A model generated the notes under the pieces. It had not been told where the DNA came from. It ran no database searches and saw nothing but the letters and a program-made list of their open reading frames with translations. Made by a program: the position numbers and the translations under genes. Shown piece after piece: positions 47,561-60,328 of a stretch of 64,000 nucleotides of DNA. Source of the DNA: Saururus chinensis (lineage: Eukaryota > Streptophyta > Magnoliopsida > Piperales > Saururaceae); assembly GCA_035235625.1 (NCBI GenBank), contig CP141148.1, positions 13,105,659 to 13,169,658 on the forward strand. Reading direction: 5' to 3'. Each line of letters starts with the position of its first letter. The first letter of the stretch is position 1.

Positions 47561-48852
47561 GAAAGTACTAGTTTTAAGAGCAATATAGTGATTCGCTAGG
47601 TAGATTAAGCAGATATTAAACTCCCACAATGAACACTACCTTTTGTTTCTTTGTTGTCTCATCTAAATTGATTGTAAAGAAATAAATCCTATGGCTAAAC
47701 ATCACTATGAACTAATCATAAGACCAAATTAAAGTCTTTGGATTCCAAAAACATTGAAATTCATATTAAAAATCAAAATTTTGAAATTAAATAAAACCCT
47801 AAAAAAATTTGTGTCCGATTAACTTCAAATTTTGACATATGATGAATTTCAATGATTTAAGCAATATTCATAAAGTTCTACCTAATTTTGATAAAAAAAA
47901 GCTAAAATTTTAAAAATCACCAGTTAAGAGTGAAAATGCGTAACTGAATTATATTTTTGTGAAATCTCAAAAATTAATGGTTCAATTCATTTGAAATTTC
48001 ATAGGAACATAGACCATGCTATTCTAAACATTCCTATCGGTTAAAAAATCAATAAAACCCACTAAAAATAAAGAAGGACGCTTGAGCCATACCATAGCCA
48101 TGTGGCAAATCTTCAAATTAACAACAAAATCTAGTGCATTTTCAAGAAAAACATAGCCTAGTCGCCTCATCTCCCTATTTCGAATATCTAGAGAGTTTGA
48201 ATTGAAATAAGGAGATTTAAGGGCTTTGGTCATTTTATCAAATAGAGCTTCAATGTGGAAATACAACCGGAGATCGATTGCTCCTTAAATCCCATTTTTT
48301 TTATTTTTTGAAATTTTAAAAAATTCTAAAATTAAAAAAATCCAATAAATATCTAAAATTATTACAAAAAAATATCCTTCGAAATAAGATTTTTTGAATA
48401 GCCAGAACTGAATATAGAAACCTAACACTAAAAATAAGCAAAGGTGAACTCCTTTTTGATAAATTTTAAATTAATTTTTTTCTTAATCTAAGTACATCCA
48501 CATATTATGTTCATTAATACATTGCCTTAGATTAGTCAACTCCATTTATATGTTATTGTCAATTTTCATTTCTTCTTTTTGACATTTTAACTTTCTTTTA
48601 TTAATTTTATAAGAAATTATCAATGTTTTTAACTCTGGTCTCTTTTATTCTTTAATCACACAAGATCACTCTTATTCAAACTAAGATAAATTTGTTCATA
48701 TCCTAATGTATGAAAATTCTCAATTTTTAATCCACTTTAGCTAGAATCTATGTATATTTTCTCCTAAGAAAGATAAAGCATAAAAGCTCGTAAAGAATAT
48801 GCCCATGTCTTTTTTAGAGTTATGATATTTTGTTGGTTTATTGGACTATGTG
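47561..48852. other. AT-rich intergenic sequence, no gene seen
   Basis: Very AT-rich with long A/T runs. The longest minus-strand frame (48,024-48,266) has no recognisable domain. Confidence 0.6.
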
Positions 48853-49972
48853 TGTGGCTAGACAAACCAAAAAAATAAAGTGCCTCTAACTTACAATTAA
48901 GATACAAGATTTATTTTCCCCTTTTTAACAAAATAAACCTTGAATTTATTCAATTTACTGTTTCTAATTCCAATGTGTTATAACAATAAATTGGCAATCA
49001 AATCAACAATCAAAATGCATAAGAAATTTTACATGAAAACCCAAATAAGGATAAGTCATAGACACTCTATCCAGACGAACTATGCATTATGTAAACTTAA
49101 GATTACAAAATTACTAATTACATAGACTAAAAACTTATTTTTCTTCAAATCAACTAGTTCTTCACACCACTCTTGAATTTTGAATAAACCACTCCTTAGT
49201 TGTTTACTGGTCATAGCTTAATCTTCTTCTTTGATCAACATAGATATTATATCTCCCCTTTGGAATGAATCTTCTATTCACTTGATCTTATCAACAACAA
49301 ACTTAACCAAACACATAATATTTTGTACTCTAATCTCACCTCTAATTACTCTTTTTAATTTATGATTAAGATTTTCTCAAACTAGAAGACAACTCTCTCA
49401 AAACTCTCTTGAAGAGACTCCACATAAGCTCTCAAAGTTTTCTAGGTTTTATCTCTTCCTCCATCATGTTCTAATGCCTTTTTATAGACTCCCAAACACT
49501 AAAAGGAAAGGGTTTCTAACTTAGAGCCATAACTATACCAAAAAATAATAAATTTGGCAACTAGCCGCTCCAACGATCGATCATTTTGACAGGGCAATCG
49601 ATCGCTCCCAGTATTTTTCAACATGACTCTTCCGCTTATTGATCGCTTCAATAAGCCGATTAATTGCTAACTCTAAGCTTCGTTTTACACATAGTGATTT
49701 TAGATGCCGATCGTTCTATTAATTTTTCATTTTTCACTTTTTAAATATCCAAACTTCACCATTCATTCACCTAAGGTCTCTTTTACCCTAAAGTGCGTAA
49801 ATGTAATATGTGTGCATGCTTTTACCTGACAAAAACATGGATTTGGGTATACTTTTCATTCCACCTTTAGAAATTCATCTTTAGATTGTAAGTGAATCAA
49901 AATACACATTTCATCACATTGTTTTGATCACATCAGTAAGTTAATATATGACATAAGAATACTTAAGTTCTT
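48853..49972 (-). repeat. Copia-type LTR copy B
   Basis: Collinear with copy A. On the minus strand it starts TGTAAGAACTTAAG at 49,972, directly after a purine tract (complement of atctcctcctttgatt). This is the polypurine-tract/3'-LTR junction of a copia element on the minus strand. Paired GATC palindromes lie at 49,574-49,605. Confidence 0.65.
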
Positions 49973-51225
49973 ACAATCTCCTCCTTTGATTATTTAGTGA
50001 CAAAACACTACAACCCGTCATATGAAAAATTAAAATTACAACTCTATAGTGCATAATCAGATTTAGACAGATTACGCAACGACTCTCCCCCTTAATCTAT
50101 AACTCTTTATCCTATTGTGGTGTGGTCTTCAACCTGTTTTCTACCCGTGCATCATAAACTAGAACATACTTGCATAATACTATTTCAAGAAATAAATAAA
50201 TACAAAATTTAAATGCTCAAGTAAGTAAAAAATTAAACAAGTCATAACCAAATCAAAAAAAATTTACTTTTCATTTATTCAGCCTAGATTTTTATTATCA
50301 AGCTCTTTGTTAACTTTTTATCCTCAAGATTTAAGGTTTTCTGTAACCCAAATTTTCTCCCCCCTTTTGTCACAAATAGACAAAAGGCAATCGAGGTAAA
50401 GAAGAAATAAAATAGAAAAATATTGTAAATAAATTTGAAACCACATTTAGAATACACTTGAAGGAGAATCAAGGAAACAACTTTTTTTAAAAAAAAGTGT
50501 GTTGGTAACCATAAAACATTTGCACTTGACTATCTTACTTTATAAGGTTTAGCATATCACACATTAGCATAACATAATCTCATGAGTCACTTAATCATAG
50601 AATTAAAATTTCAAGTTCCAAGCCTCATAATAAGAGAAGATTCAAAAGTGTTTTACTTCAAGTCTACGATGATTCCATTATTATTCAAAACAATCAGTAG
50701 GATATCAATAGATAATACAGGGAAAAATAATAATTCTCTTCTATTACTTCGGCAAATAAGTCCGTTGAGAAATTAAGGCTTTTGGGTAGTCCTAATCAAA
50801 ACTTGGCTGATAGACTCAAATCAACATAAGAATGATAGATTCAATACCTCCTTATGTTAAAAATAAAAATAGCATAGATTAGGGTTCTAAAATTGAGATT
50901 AAAAAGATAATCTTGATGGATAGAAATTAAGAATCCAAATAGGAGAGTGAAGAAAGAGATGATTAAGACAACTTAAAAGGATTAAGGTGTGATTAGGAGA
51001 AAATATTACCTTAAGAAGGGTATTTCCTTTGAGAAATGGGGGTAGAGCCTAGCCTCCTCCACCTAATCTCAATCCTTACTCATTTGGGAAATGGGCTGGT
51101 TGGGGTTTTTCTTTTCATAGTAAGGGCTTGTGGCTAAAAATTGAATTATTGGGCTAAATAATATGTAAATAAGCCCTAAGTGACCATTTAAGTGTTCATT
51201 TGACTCAAAAATGTTATGCTTGACA
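49973..51225 (-). other. Decayed copia interior next to LTR copy B
   Basis: Starts with the polypurine-tract complement and includes C-rich tracts near 50,085 and 50,355 of the kind seen near the 3' end of copia interiors. No RT or integrase motif could be read. No host gene seen. Confidence 0.4.
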
Positions 51226-54200
51226 CACACCACCCCGGAGCCAAACTCAGTCCAAGGAGGAAGTGACATGCAACACGACTAAGTATGGTTAAAATGCAGA
51301 AGTCTTAACCCATACTTGGGTGAACACACAACATAGTGCACGAACAGTTTGTTCAAAAGCAAATAAATCAAATAAAGGACTACTAATTTAAGTATTAGTC
51401 CACTCATATCCACATCAACTAGTCATAAAACAAGCCCACAATGGCTAAATAAGTCTAAGTCAACAATAGCTAACAAGTCTAAGCCAACAATGGCTAAACA
51501 AAGTATGAAGTAGAGTCAAATGTATATATCTCAACATCAACATAAACAAAACTAACATAACCCTATGCAACCATAGCCCCTCTTAAAGTACGTAGTCGTC
51601 CACATGCTCAACATAGAGCTCATCAAAAGTATCTACATAGCACAACATGCAGCCCCAAAACAAAACCACAAAACAAAAATAGGTGAGCCAAAGCTCAACA
51701 AGGGTTTTAATACGGAAAGTAAACTCATAATGATGTCATAGACATTATCAACATAATATTAATCACATAATCATTCACCACACCCATTCGTCATGTGACA
51801 CATCACATATATCCTTGCCACCAGTGAATCATATTATAATCCACATCCCGCAAACATGTACTCATGCCACCTATACATCATGTCAAATATATTTCATATG
51901 CACATAATCAAGTCACTTTCATATCATGATGTATAACATATTCCATAAATATATAGTCATGCTACCTACATATCATACTATAACCCACATCCATAGGCTA
52001 TAATGTCTGGGAATTTTCTAAATTTCTAAAAGTCATCCACTTAAAAATTAAGGTGTTGGACCCCTTGAGTTTCTTGTAATAATAACTTGATTATTGGTTA
52101 GAATTGGTGGATGATTCCTATATGGATAGAAATTAGATAGAAAGAGCTTTGAAATGCCACCAAGAACACGTGAATTGAAGTTCGGATTAGGGAGAAGCGA
52201 CCATTCGAAGTTAAATATAACATGCAGGGCCGATTTACCTGAATTTGCCGCGTGAATTGTCTATTTAAGTCATTATACACGCACAATAAATTAATGTTAT
52301 GAAATTATGTTTTTGGGGCCCAATTAGGTGGTCTATATCACGCCATGGCGATGCCCGACCCGAGCCGAACCCGGTCCAGGGGCCGGTCAAGCGCGCGGGG
52401 GCGACGAAGGGAAATTGAGAAACGATTTAGCGGAAGACTTAACCCTAACCACGGGCAATTTAACAGAACTACGGAGTACGCACATTCCTTTGAGCAAGAG
52501 TAAATAAGAAGGAAAAAAAGAGTGTTGCTTATCACAAAGTAAACAACTAATCTCAAACCCACATGCTTAGTTAACTAAAGCCCACACTGGCTCAAATAAG
52601 TCTTAAGCAAACATAACTGTAAAATGTGACATAAATCCAAAACAAAGAACCCTACACAAAGGTTCTAAACATAAGCATAAAACCAAAGAAGATAAGTCAC
52701 ATAACGATCTCCATGATCACATCCAAGTCATCTCCGACCTTTCCTCAAAAAGGAGATCCTGTCCGTCTGCGTGTCTCACCACGCAGCCCCAAATCAAAAC
52801 ACAAGAAAGAGGGGTGAGTTTAACAAACTCAGCAATAGTTTTTAATATCACTACCAACATCGAAAATACCATAGCATAGCAATAAGATCATTCAGATCAA
52901 AGATTTACATGGTGCATCATTTTCTAATCGCACATACACATCACCTAAAACTGCATCATAATGCATAATCCACATAATTTCATTCTCATCATAACACCCT
53001 GCATGGAATGTATCTCTAACATACATATTCCATCATGCATCATATCAAAATCAACCTGCATGGATGTATCTCTAACATACATATTCCCACATACATCATA
53101 TCATAATCAACCTGCATGGATGTATCTCTAACATAAATATTCCCACATGCATCATATCATAATCAACCTGCATGGATGTATCTATAACATACATATTCCC
53201 ACATACATCACATCATAATCAACCTGCATGAATGTATCTTTAACATACATATTCCATCATGCATCACATCATAATCAACCTGCATAAAATTTATCTTTAA
53301 CATACATATTCTATCATGCATCATATCATAACAACCTCCATCAAGGAGTAATCACACATTGGTGTCACACATATGGGACATAGACAAGGCCACGAAGGCG
53401 CGTCATGGTCCAAAATTCTACACAAGAATTCAAGAAAGATCGGGGTTGTCAATCCCTAAAAATCTGCTCGCCCTGGACGATCCTGGCCAAGGATGTTCCA
53501 TTCTCACACAGAAAATCTAGAGCAGGGGTGTTTGCCCAGGGACATCTCCTGCGGAGGGAAGAGCCCGAGTTCTCACACAGAGAACCCTAGAACATGTGGT
53601 AGTGGGGTTCACACGGCATACCACACTGGATTCTCAGGGTCCAGATGATACTCATAATAACATTTTCACAATCCGCAAGACAAGTACATAACTCGTCCCC
53701 ACATAATCCCATTTAATTTGACTCAACCGGGGAGTGCACTCGTTCCACACAGGAACTCAAATTAAAATATGTCCTTTCAGACCAATCAGCTTACGATTAA
53801 TCCATGACCGATCAATCCGACACACAATTTCAGCACATTGCATCCAATCGGTCAAAGTCGATTAACCTCGATGAAGCCTCTATTGGAAATCCATTTTCAT
53901 GATGCATGCAGCATGGTACATACGTGGGCAAGGCATACATGAATCCTAATCCATGATAAGTGCTCTCATCAGCCCCTAATGCATCATTCATAATCACAAT
54001 ATCAAGCTTCAACATCATCATTTAACCCCCACATGTGTGTGTAACTAGTAGAAGCATTTCACACAATGCATGTCAACATGCTTGAAATTAAACTCACTAC
54101 CACACTACACATGTGAATTACCATCTAAACATGAATCCTAACGAAAATCATAGGAGAAGAAACGTTGAAATCATAACTCAAATCAAAACTTAACCACAAA

Positions 54201-54990
54201 GGTTAAACACATATAAGATCATTCATTTCATCCTTGAGTTATGGCATTCACCAACATCCACATATCAACTAACTACATTTTATCATGACAAATCAGTCCA
54301 TTAATAGGTTGTAGCTCTACTAAAAATATGCTAAACTAAAGGGAATCAATCATTCATAATTTCAAGATGACAATTCCAACATCATGCCACAAAACATAAG
54401 TCATTCCACAATCTCTAAGCATATATCTCAACTCCATAACCTCAATAGCATGCCTTTCTAGTAGCATAACATAGCTTAAAACACTCTACATTCATATGAA
54501 ATTGGCAAGCTAAAGTGGAATCATCAAAATAAACATCATGCATTAGAACACAAATTTGCTGTGTAGCCGTTCAAACGTCCTTTAGGCCGTTCGATCGGTT
54601 AAACGCAAAAATTTGAAATTCGCAGTTTGGCCGTTCGAACGCCTAGCAGACCGTTTGATCGGCTGAATTGAAAAACTGTCATTCCGACAGTGTTGCTGTT
54701 CAAATGCCCAGAAGGGCCGTTCGAACGCCAACAAGGCAGAACTGAACCATATTCTTCCTTTCGCAAATCCAAACCGAAACACCATTGATAACACTTCAAA
54801 TCCACATCTAACACCCTAATCATCATCAAAAGTCCTTCTTGACTTCCAGAAAGTTAAACCAAATCATAATAATGCAAAACCCTTAGAAATCGGGATTAAA
54901 TAATTCCATTTTCTAATCATGCCATTAACACACCAAATCAAGTAACTCCATTCAAAATAAGCCAAAAATCAAGAGTTTTACCATGGATAA
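51226..54990. repeat. Gypsy LTR-like region with minisatellite and GC-rich patch
   Basis: Two similarly organised stretches (about 51.2-52.0 and 52.3-53.4 kb) share cagccccaaa... and aacaaactcagcaa-type blocks typical of large gypsy LTRs. A possible LTR start, TGTCTGGGAATTTT, lies near 51,992. A GC-rich patch occurs at about 52,340-52,415, and a cluster of TTCGAA/GATCGG palindromes at 54,565-54,745. No coding sequence recognised. Confidence 0.5.
52998..53345. repeat. 56-bp minisatellite, about 6 units
   Basis: The cctgca anchor occurs at 52,998, 53,055, 53,111, 53,167, 53,223 and 53,279, spacing 56-57 bp. Each unit has a tgtatctctaacatacat core and a catcatatcataatcaa tail. Nested in the gypsy LTR-like region. 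Confidence 0.92.
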
Positions 54991-55107
54991 ATTAAGATTT
55001 CGAAGACCCATTACCTTAGCACTTGATTAAGCTCGGATTTGAGGGTCACCCTTCTTGAAAACCTTACAAACACATTGAGTTTGAATTAAACTCCATTACA
55101 AATCAAT

Positions 55108-55680
55108 TTACCAAGGTTAGTGGAAGCCATTAGATGTTTTTTGTCTTATATGTTGATAACATTCTACTTGCAAGTAGTGACTTAGGGATGTTGCACTAGA
55201 CTAAGTAGTTTCTTTCTTAGAACTTTGACATGAAAGATTTAGGAGAGACATCCTATGTTATAAGGATTGAGATCTATCGTGATATATTTAGAAGGATCCT
55301 TGGGCTGTCTCAACAGGCCTACATCAATAAAGTTTTGAAATGGTTTAATATGGAAAACTGCTCGCCTAGTGTAGCTCTTATTGTGAAGGGTGATAAATTT
55401 GTCTTGTTCCAGTGTCAAAAGAATTCTTTGGAGTTGGAAAGCATGAAGGAAATTCTCTATGCATTAGCTGTTGGTAGTATGATGTACTTGGAGGTATGCA
55501 TAAGACTAGATATTGCCTTTGTTATGGGAATATTGGGTAGATACCAGAAAAATTCAGGGTTAGATCGTTGTTGAGCTGCAAAGAAAGTTATGATGTATCT
55601 ACAAGGAACAAAAGATTATATGCTTACATATAGACATTCTGATCATTTGGAGTTGGTCAGATACACAGATATATATGAAT
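55108..55680 (+). pseudogene. Ty1/copia reverse transcriptase-RNase H fragment
   Basis: Reads MFFVLYVDNILLASSD (catalytic YVDD changed to YVDN at 55,149-55,160), three stops, then MKDLGETSYVIRIEIYRD, ILGLSQQAYINKVL, and AVGSMMYLEV, the conserved C-terminal half of copia RT leading into RNase H. It stops abruptly near 55,680. No LTRs, gag or integrase were found around it, so it is an isolated fragment. Confidence 0.88.
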
Positions 55681-57400
55681 GAGTCCTGTTAGTATGTGTG
55701 TTACATGGCCCATAATACTCATGGGGCGAGTGGGTGCACGAGCAGTCAGATAATGATCAGAGATCTGATAGCTTGCGTCACGCTGGGCTCATATTTTTCA
55801 TAACCAATATGGCTTCAGGACTACAATGATAAGTGATTCTGGTGCATGCAGCTTCAACAAACAATCAAACCATTTCAAAACAAGATGAACATGCCACCAA
55901 TGACACTGAGCAGTCATTGGGCATGAACAAATATATGCTTTACAAACTCCAGTTCCAACTAACATGAACATCTAGGTTAATATTTCACAGCCTTTGACAA
56001 TCAGACCTATGGTAGTTAAACCCCTTTTGTGTTGATTGATAAGAAAGTTATCTAAAAATGAGAATTGTGAATTTCAAGGAGCAGAATTAGAACACAAGGC
56101 CATGTACCTTTATTGAACCACAAAGACACCCAAAGAAGGATAGAAAATAAAGTTCAATTGTCTGCCAATCGGATTTACAAACAAGAAGATGAACAAAACT
56201 GAAGTTTTTCTATAATCACAAAAAACCAGAGATCGCAAGTAATTGAAATAAATGTCTAACACTATGTATACATCTTAAATTTTCATGAACTTGTCTGGTG
56301 CCTTTATAATATAGAAGAATTCTATATTAGAACCTGAGAAGTTCTTGGCTGTGTAAAGTGTAACATTTGTCCTCACAAAGATTGAGAGAGACACATTGTT
56401 CAAAGCTAAAATTACAATTGTTCAATGGTAAAAGACTTTAAAATATCCAAACTGTTGTGCAGAGCTTGTTCCAGAGTCTAGTATCAGGTCAATAAGTTAT
56501 AGGTACATGACATATGACACTGAACACAACAAAGATAACAACACATTCTTCATCTTTAACTATTACAGACCAAACACACCTAGCAGATGAATACTTTATT
56601 AATGGGTAAAAGGCTAACAAGATCTTCACAACAATCAACCCAATCAAACTCCTTGTATCTGGTTTGGTTCATGGATCAGTAGCATAACATAAAGAATGAG
56701 AAATGTACCCTTGAGCCAAAAGGAAAGGTGCTAGCTACAATTAACGCAGACAAAAGAATTTCTCAATCAAGTGGACATACTATGCTTTCCATTTTACCAT
56801 ATAAAGTGGACATCTAGAATTAAATAAATTCTAGTTTACTCCTCACAGACTCAAGAATCATGAAGGCAACTGAGGATCTTGTAAATTCAAATCCTAAAAA
56901 GTTCTTTGTTTGGTATTCTTTGTTTGTAATTATTATCCTGCCTTTTAAACTTCTTCCTAAGTTTCGTTACCAGATTTATGTCCTTATTGTTTGCCTGTGA
57001 TGTATGTGTATTATTTCTGATTGGTTGGTAATATTGTGGTATGTTTGAAATTTTTGGTGTGCTCTTTATGGTATGACTTTTCAAGGTTTGTAGCAGTTTT
57101 TTTAGGTTTTTTAGTATTTATTGCATGCACTATGTGGCATTTAAAATTCTATTTATTTTGTGTCCTCTGTTTATATATATACTTGTGTTTGACTTTTTTG
57201 TTTTTTTGTTTCTCATATTTGTTTGGTTTGTATTTGCATACTGATTTTCTTTTAATTTGCAATGTTGCTTGTTCGTGTTTTTGGCGGCTTGTGCATGGAA
57301 GTAGTAAGATGTGCTGGAAATTGTTGTTGTCAGATTCAAGGTGATTCTCTATATTGTAGTGCTATTTTTTCTTGTGTGTAAGTTTTGTATTTCATGGTTT
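55681..57400. other. Intergenic sequence, no confident gene
   Basis: AT-rich with short frames. At 57,283-57,341 a stretch reads like a decayed exon (AACAWK, two stops, DVLEIVVVRFK) followed by a GT. I do not recognise the source gene. Confidence 0.45.
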
Positions 57401-57413
57401 TGTTTCATTTCAG

Positions 57414-58300
57414 TGAAGTTTTGTTATGGGTCTTTATAAAATAAATTATATTTATTTTTTTGGTGAATTTTGTTCTAGGTCTTTCTACAATAGATTTTCA
57501 GAATAGATTCGATTGTATATGTATGTTTTTATTGGTTTTTTTTATTTTCTATTTATTTTCCTATGGTTTTTTTATCATATTCTCAAACAAGAACAATTTA
57601 AATGCCATCATTATTTTCATAGATACAGCTATGCCACTCTTATCACTATAGTTTTTTTTTTTACTAAATGAATTTTGTACCTTCTACTCTCATTTTTGTA
57701 GAAGGTATGCCACTCTTATGACTATAGCTTTGAATTATATATGGGTTGTATTTTGTACCTTCTACTCTCATTTTTATGATAAAATTGCTTCTGCTGGAAT
57801 TCATGTTATTTGATATTAGTTGTAAATGATATCTTATCAGCTTCATTTTTTTATTGTATCTCTAACTACAGTTTCATCAGCCATATCATTCACCTATGGG
57901 AATTTGCAAGTTAGAAAGTCCCAAGTTTCAAAGAGGTTTAGAAGCAAATACTTCTTCTCTTAATAAGATAGGTAAAACGATTGGAAATACCTTAGAGGTA
58001 ACTTGTTTCTTATTAACCTTTGAATTAGTTTTATGAATAAATTATTTTTGTTTTGTTTCGGTGAAGTTTTGTTATAGGTCTTTCTAAAATAGATTTTTAA
58101 AATAGATTTGATTGTGTATGTGTGTTTTGTTTGTTTCTTTGATTTGTTGTTTATTTTCAATGATTTTTTAGAATATTTTGAAAAAGAACAATTTAAATGT
58201 CATTGTTGGTTCATGGATATAGGTACAACACTCTTATCACTATAGTATTTTTTTAGAAAGACTAAACTTTGTACCTTCTACACTCATTTTTGTAGAAGGT
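57414..58300. repeat. Tandem duplication of about 594 bp containing a hairpin
   Basis: Two collinear, diverged copies: gtgaagttttgttat blocks at 57,414 and about 58,064, acaatttaaatg blocks near 57,593 and 58,188, and cactcttatcactatag at 57,635 and 58,229. Each ends with taccttctac, a spacer of about 10 bases, and gtagaaggta (57,677 and 58,271), a perfect 10-bp stem. Confidence 0.75.
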
Positions 58301-58562
58301 ACGTTACGAACCTTGGTTATGAATGTACAAAACATATATCCCTGGAAAAAATTTTCTTTTAAATTGTATTTACTTTTAGAGTGTTGTGCAACTGCTATGT
58401 TAGTGATATACCTGCACCATGTGTGTACTGGGATATCTGAAGGTTCCAACACCAGACATTGTTATGCTACTGATAAAGAAGAAATATGGAGATTCAAAAG
58501 AATATGTTTAAAGGAAGGTGTTGGGGTACATAAGCTTCAAGTTTGACTTTTCAACAAAAAAA

Positions 58563-60328
58563 AGATCAGTTTATGCCATCAATGAGTGGGTATTAACGCA
58601 CTTTTGTAGTTCAGTTTGGATGAAGTTATATTGGCTCTATAGGGGTATCCCGAGTATTTAGGTCCAAAATTAATGGCGGACAAGACATTTTAGTTTGGAT
58701 GTATGAAAATGTCCTCTACGGCTGGGATTTTTTTTCTTGCAGTATAGGAGGTAAATTTAGTGATTTGATAGGGAATATTTACCTTATGGGTATAATTAAT
58801 TGATACTAATAAATGTTGTTTTCATTGTTGACGATTTTTTATTATTATGTGCATGTGATTAACTTCCATATATTTTGGAGTTGATGGTCCTTGGACTTCT
58901 ATTTTTGGTTTTGCTCTTACCCTTTTAGCTTCATCAAATTTAGGCAAAAAAATTGGGCTATAATTGATTGATACTAATAAATATTATTTTTATTTTTGAT
59001 GATTTTTTTGGTATGTACATGTGCTTAACTTCCATGCATGTCTAGTTATAAAATTTTGGAGTTGATGACTCTTGGTCTTCTATTTAGGGTTTTGTTCTCG
59101 CCTTTTCAGCTTTGTGACTTTTTATCTTCTTTTACAAGTCCATGCCCTCCATTTTGGGTTTCTTGCATCAAAGAGTGGGTATTAACGCACTTTTGTAGTT
59201 CAATTTGGATGAAGTTATATTGGCTTTATAGGGGTATCTCGGGTATTTAGGGCCAAAATTAATGGTGGACGAGACATTTTGGTTTGGATGTATGAAAATG
59301 TCCTCTATGGCTAGGTTTCTTTTTCTTGCGGTATAGGAGGTAAATTTGGTGATGTGATAGGGAATATTTACCTTATGGGTATAATTAATTGATACTAATA
59401 AATGTTGTTTTTATTGTTGACAATTTTTTATTGGTATGTGCATGTGATTAACTTCCATATATGTTTGGTGATAATATTTTGGAGTTGATGGCCCTTGGAC
59501 TTCTACTTTTGGTTTTGTTCTTACCCTTTGAGCTTCATCAAATTTAGGCAAAAAAAATTGGGCTATAATTGATTGATACTAATAAATATTATTTTGATTG
59601 TTGATGATTTTTTTGGTGTGTAGGTGTGCATAACTTCCATGCATGTCTAGTTATAAAATTTTGGAGTTGATAACTCTTGGTCTTCTATTTTGGGTTTTGT
59701 TCTTGTCTTTTCAGCTTTGTGACTTTCTATCTTCTTTTACAAGTCCATGCCCTCCATTTTGGGTTTCTTGTATCAAAGAGTGGGTATTAACACACTTTTA
59801 TAGTTCACTTTGAATGAAATTATAATGGCTCTGTAGGGGTATCTCAGTATTTAGGGCCAAAATTAAAGGTGGATGAGATAGTTTGGACTGGATGTATGAA
59901 AATGTTCTCTAGGATGGGTTTCCTTTTCCTATGGTAATGGAGGTAAATTTGGTCATTTAATAGGGTATATTTACCGTATGGGATATAATTAATTGATACT
60001 AATAAGTGTTGTTTTTATTGTTGACGATTTTTTATTGGTATGTGCGTGTGATTAACTTCCATATATATCTGGTAATGATATTTTGGAGTTGATGGCCCTT
60101 GGTCTTCTATTTTTGGTTTCGTTCTTACATTTTCAGCTTCATCAAATTTTGGCAAAAAATTAGGCAATAATTGATTGATACTAATAAATATTATTTTTAT
60201 TGTGGACAGTTCTTTTGGTATGTATGTGTGCTTAACTTCCATGCATGTCTGTTTATAATATTTTGGAGTTAATGACTCTTGGTCTTCTATTTTGGGATTC
60301 GTTCTTGCCTTTTTAGCTTTGTGATTAT
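58563..60328. repeat. Tandem array with a unit of about 600 bp (about three units)
   Basis: The anchor gagtgggtattaac occurs at 58,584, 59,173 and 59,778 (spacings 589 and 605). Each unit itself contains an internal half-repeat about 168 bp apart, starting tgatactaataaat (58,801 and 58,969 in unit 1). The third unit is interrupted near 60,328 and its missing remainder resumes at about 61,768. No reading frame is conserved between units. Confidence 0.9.
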
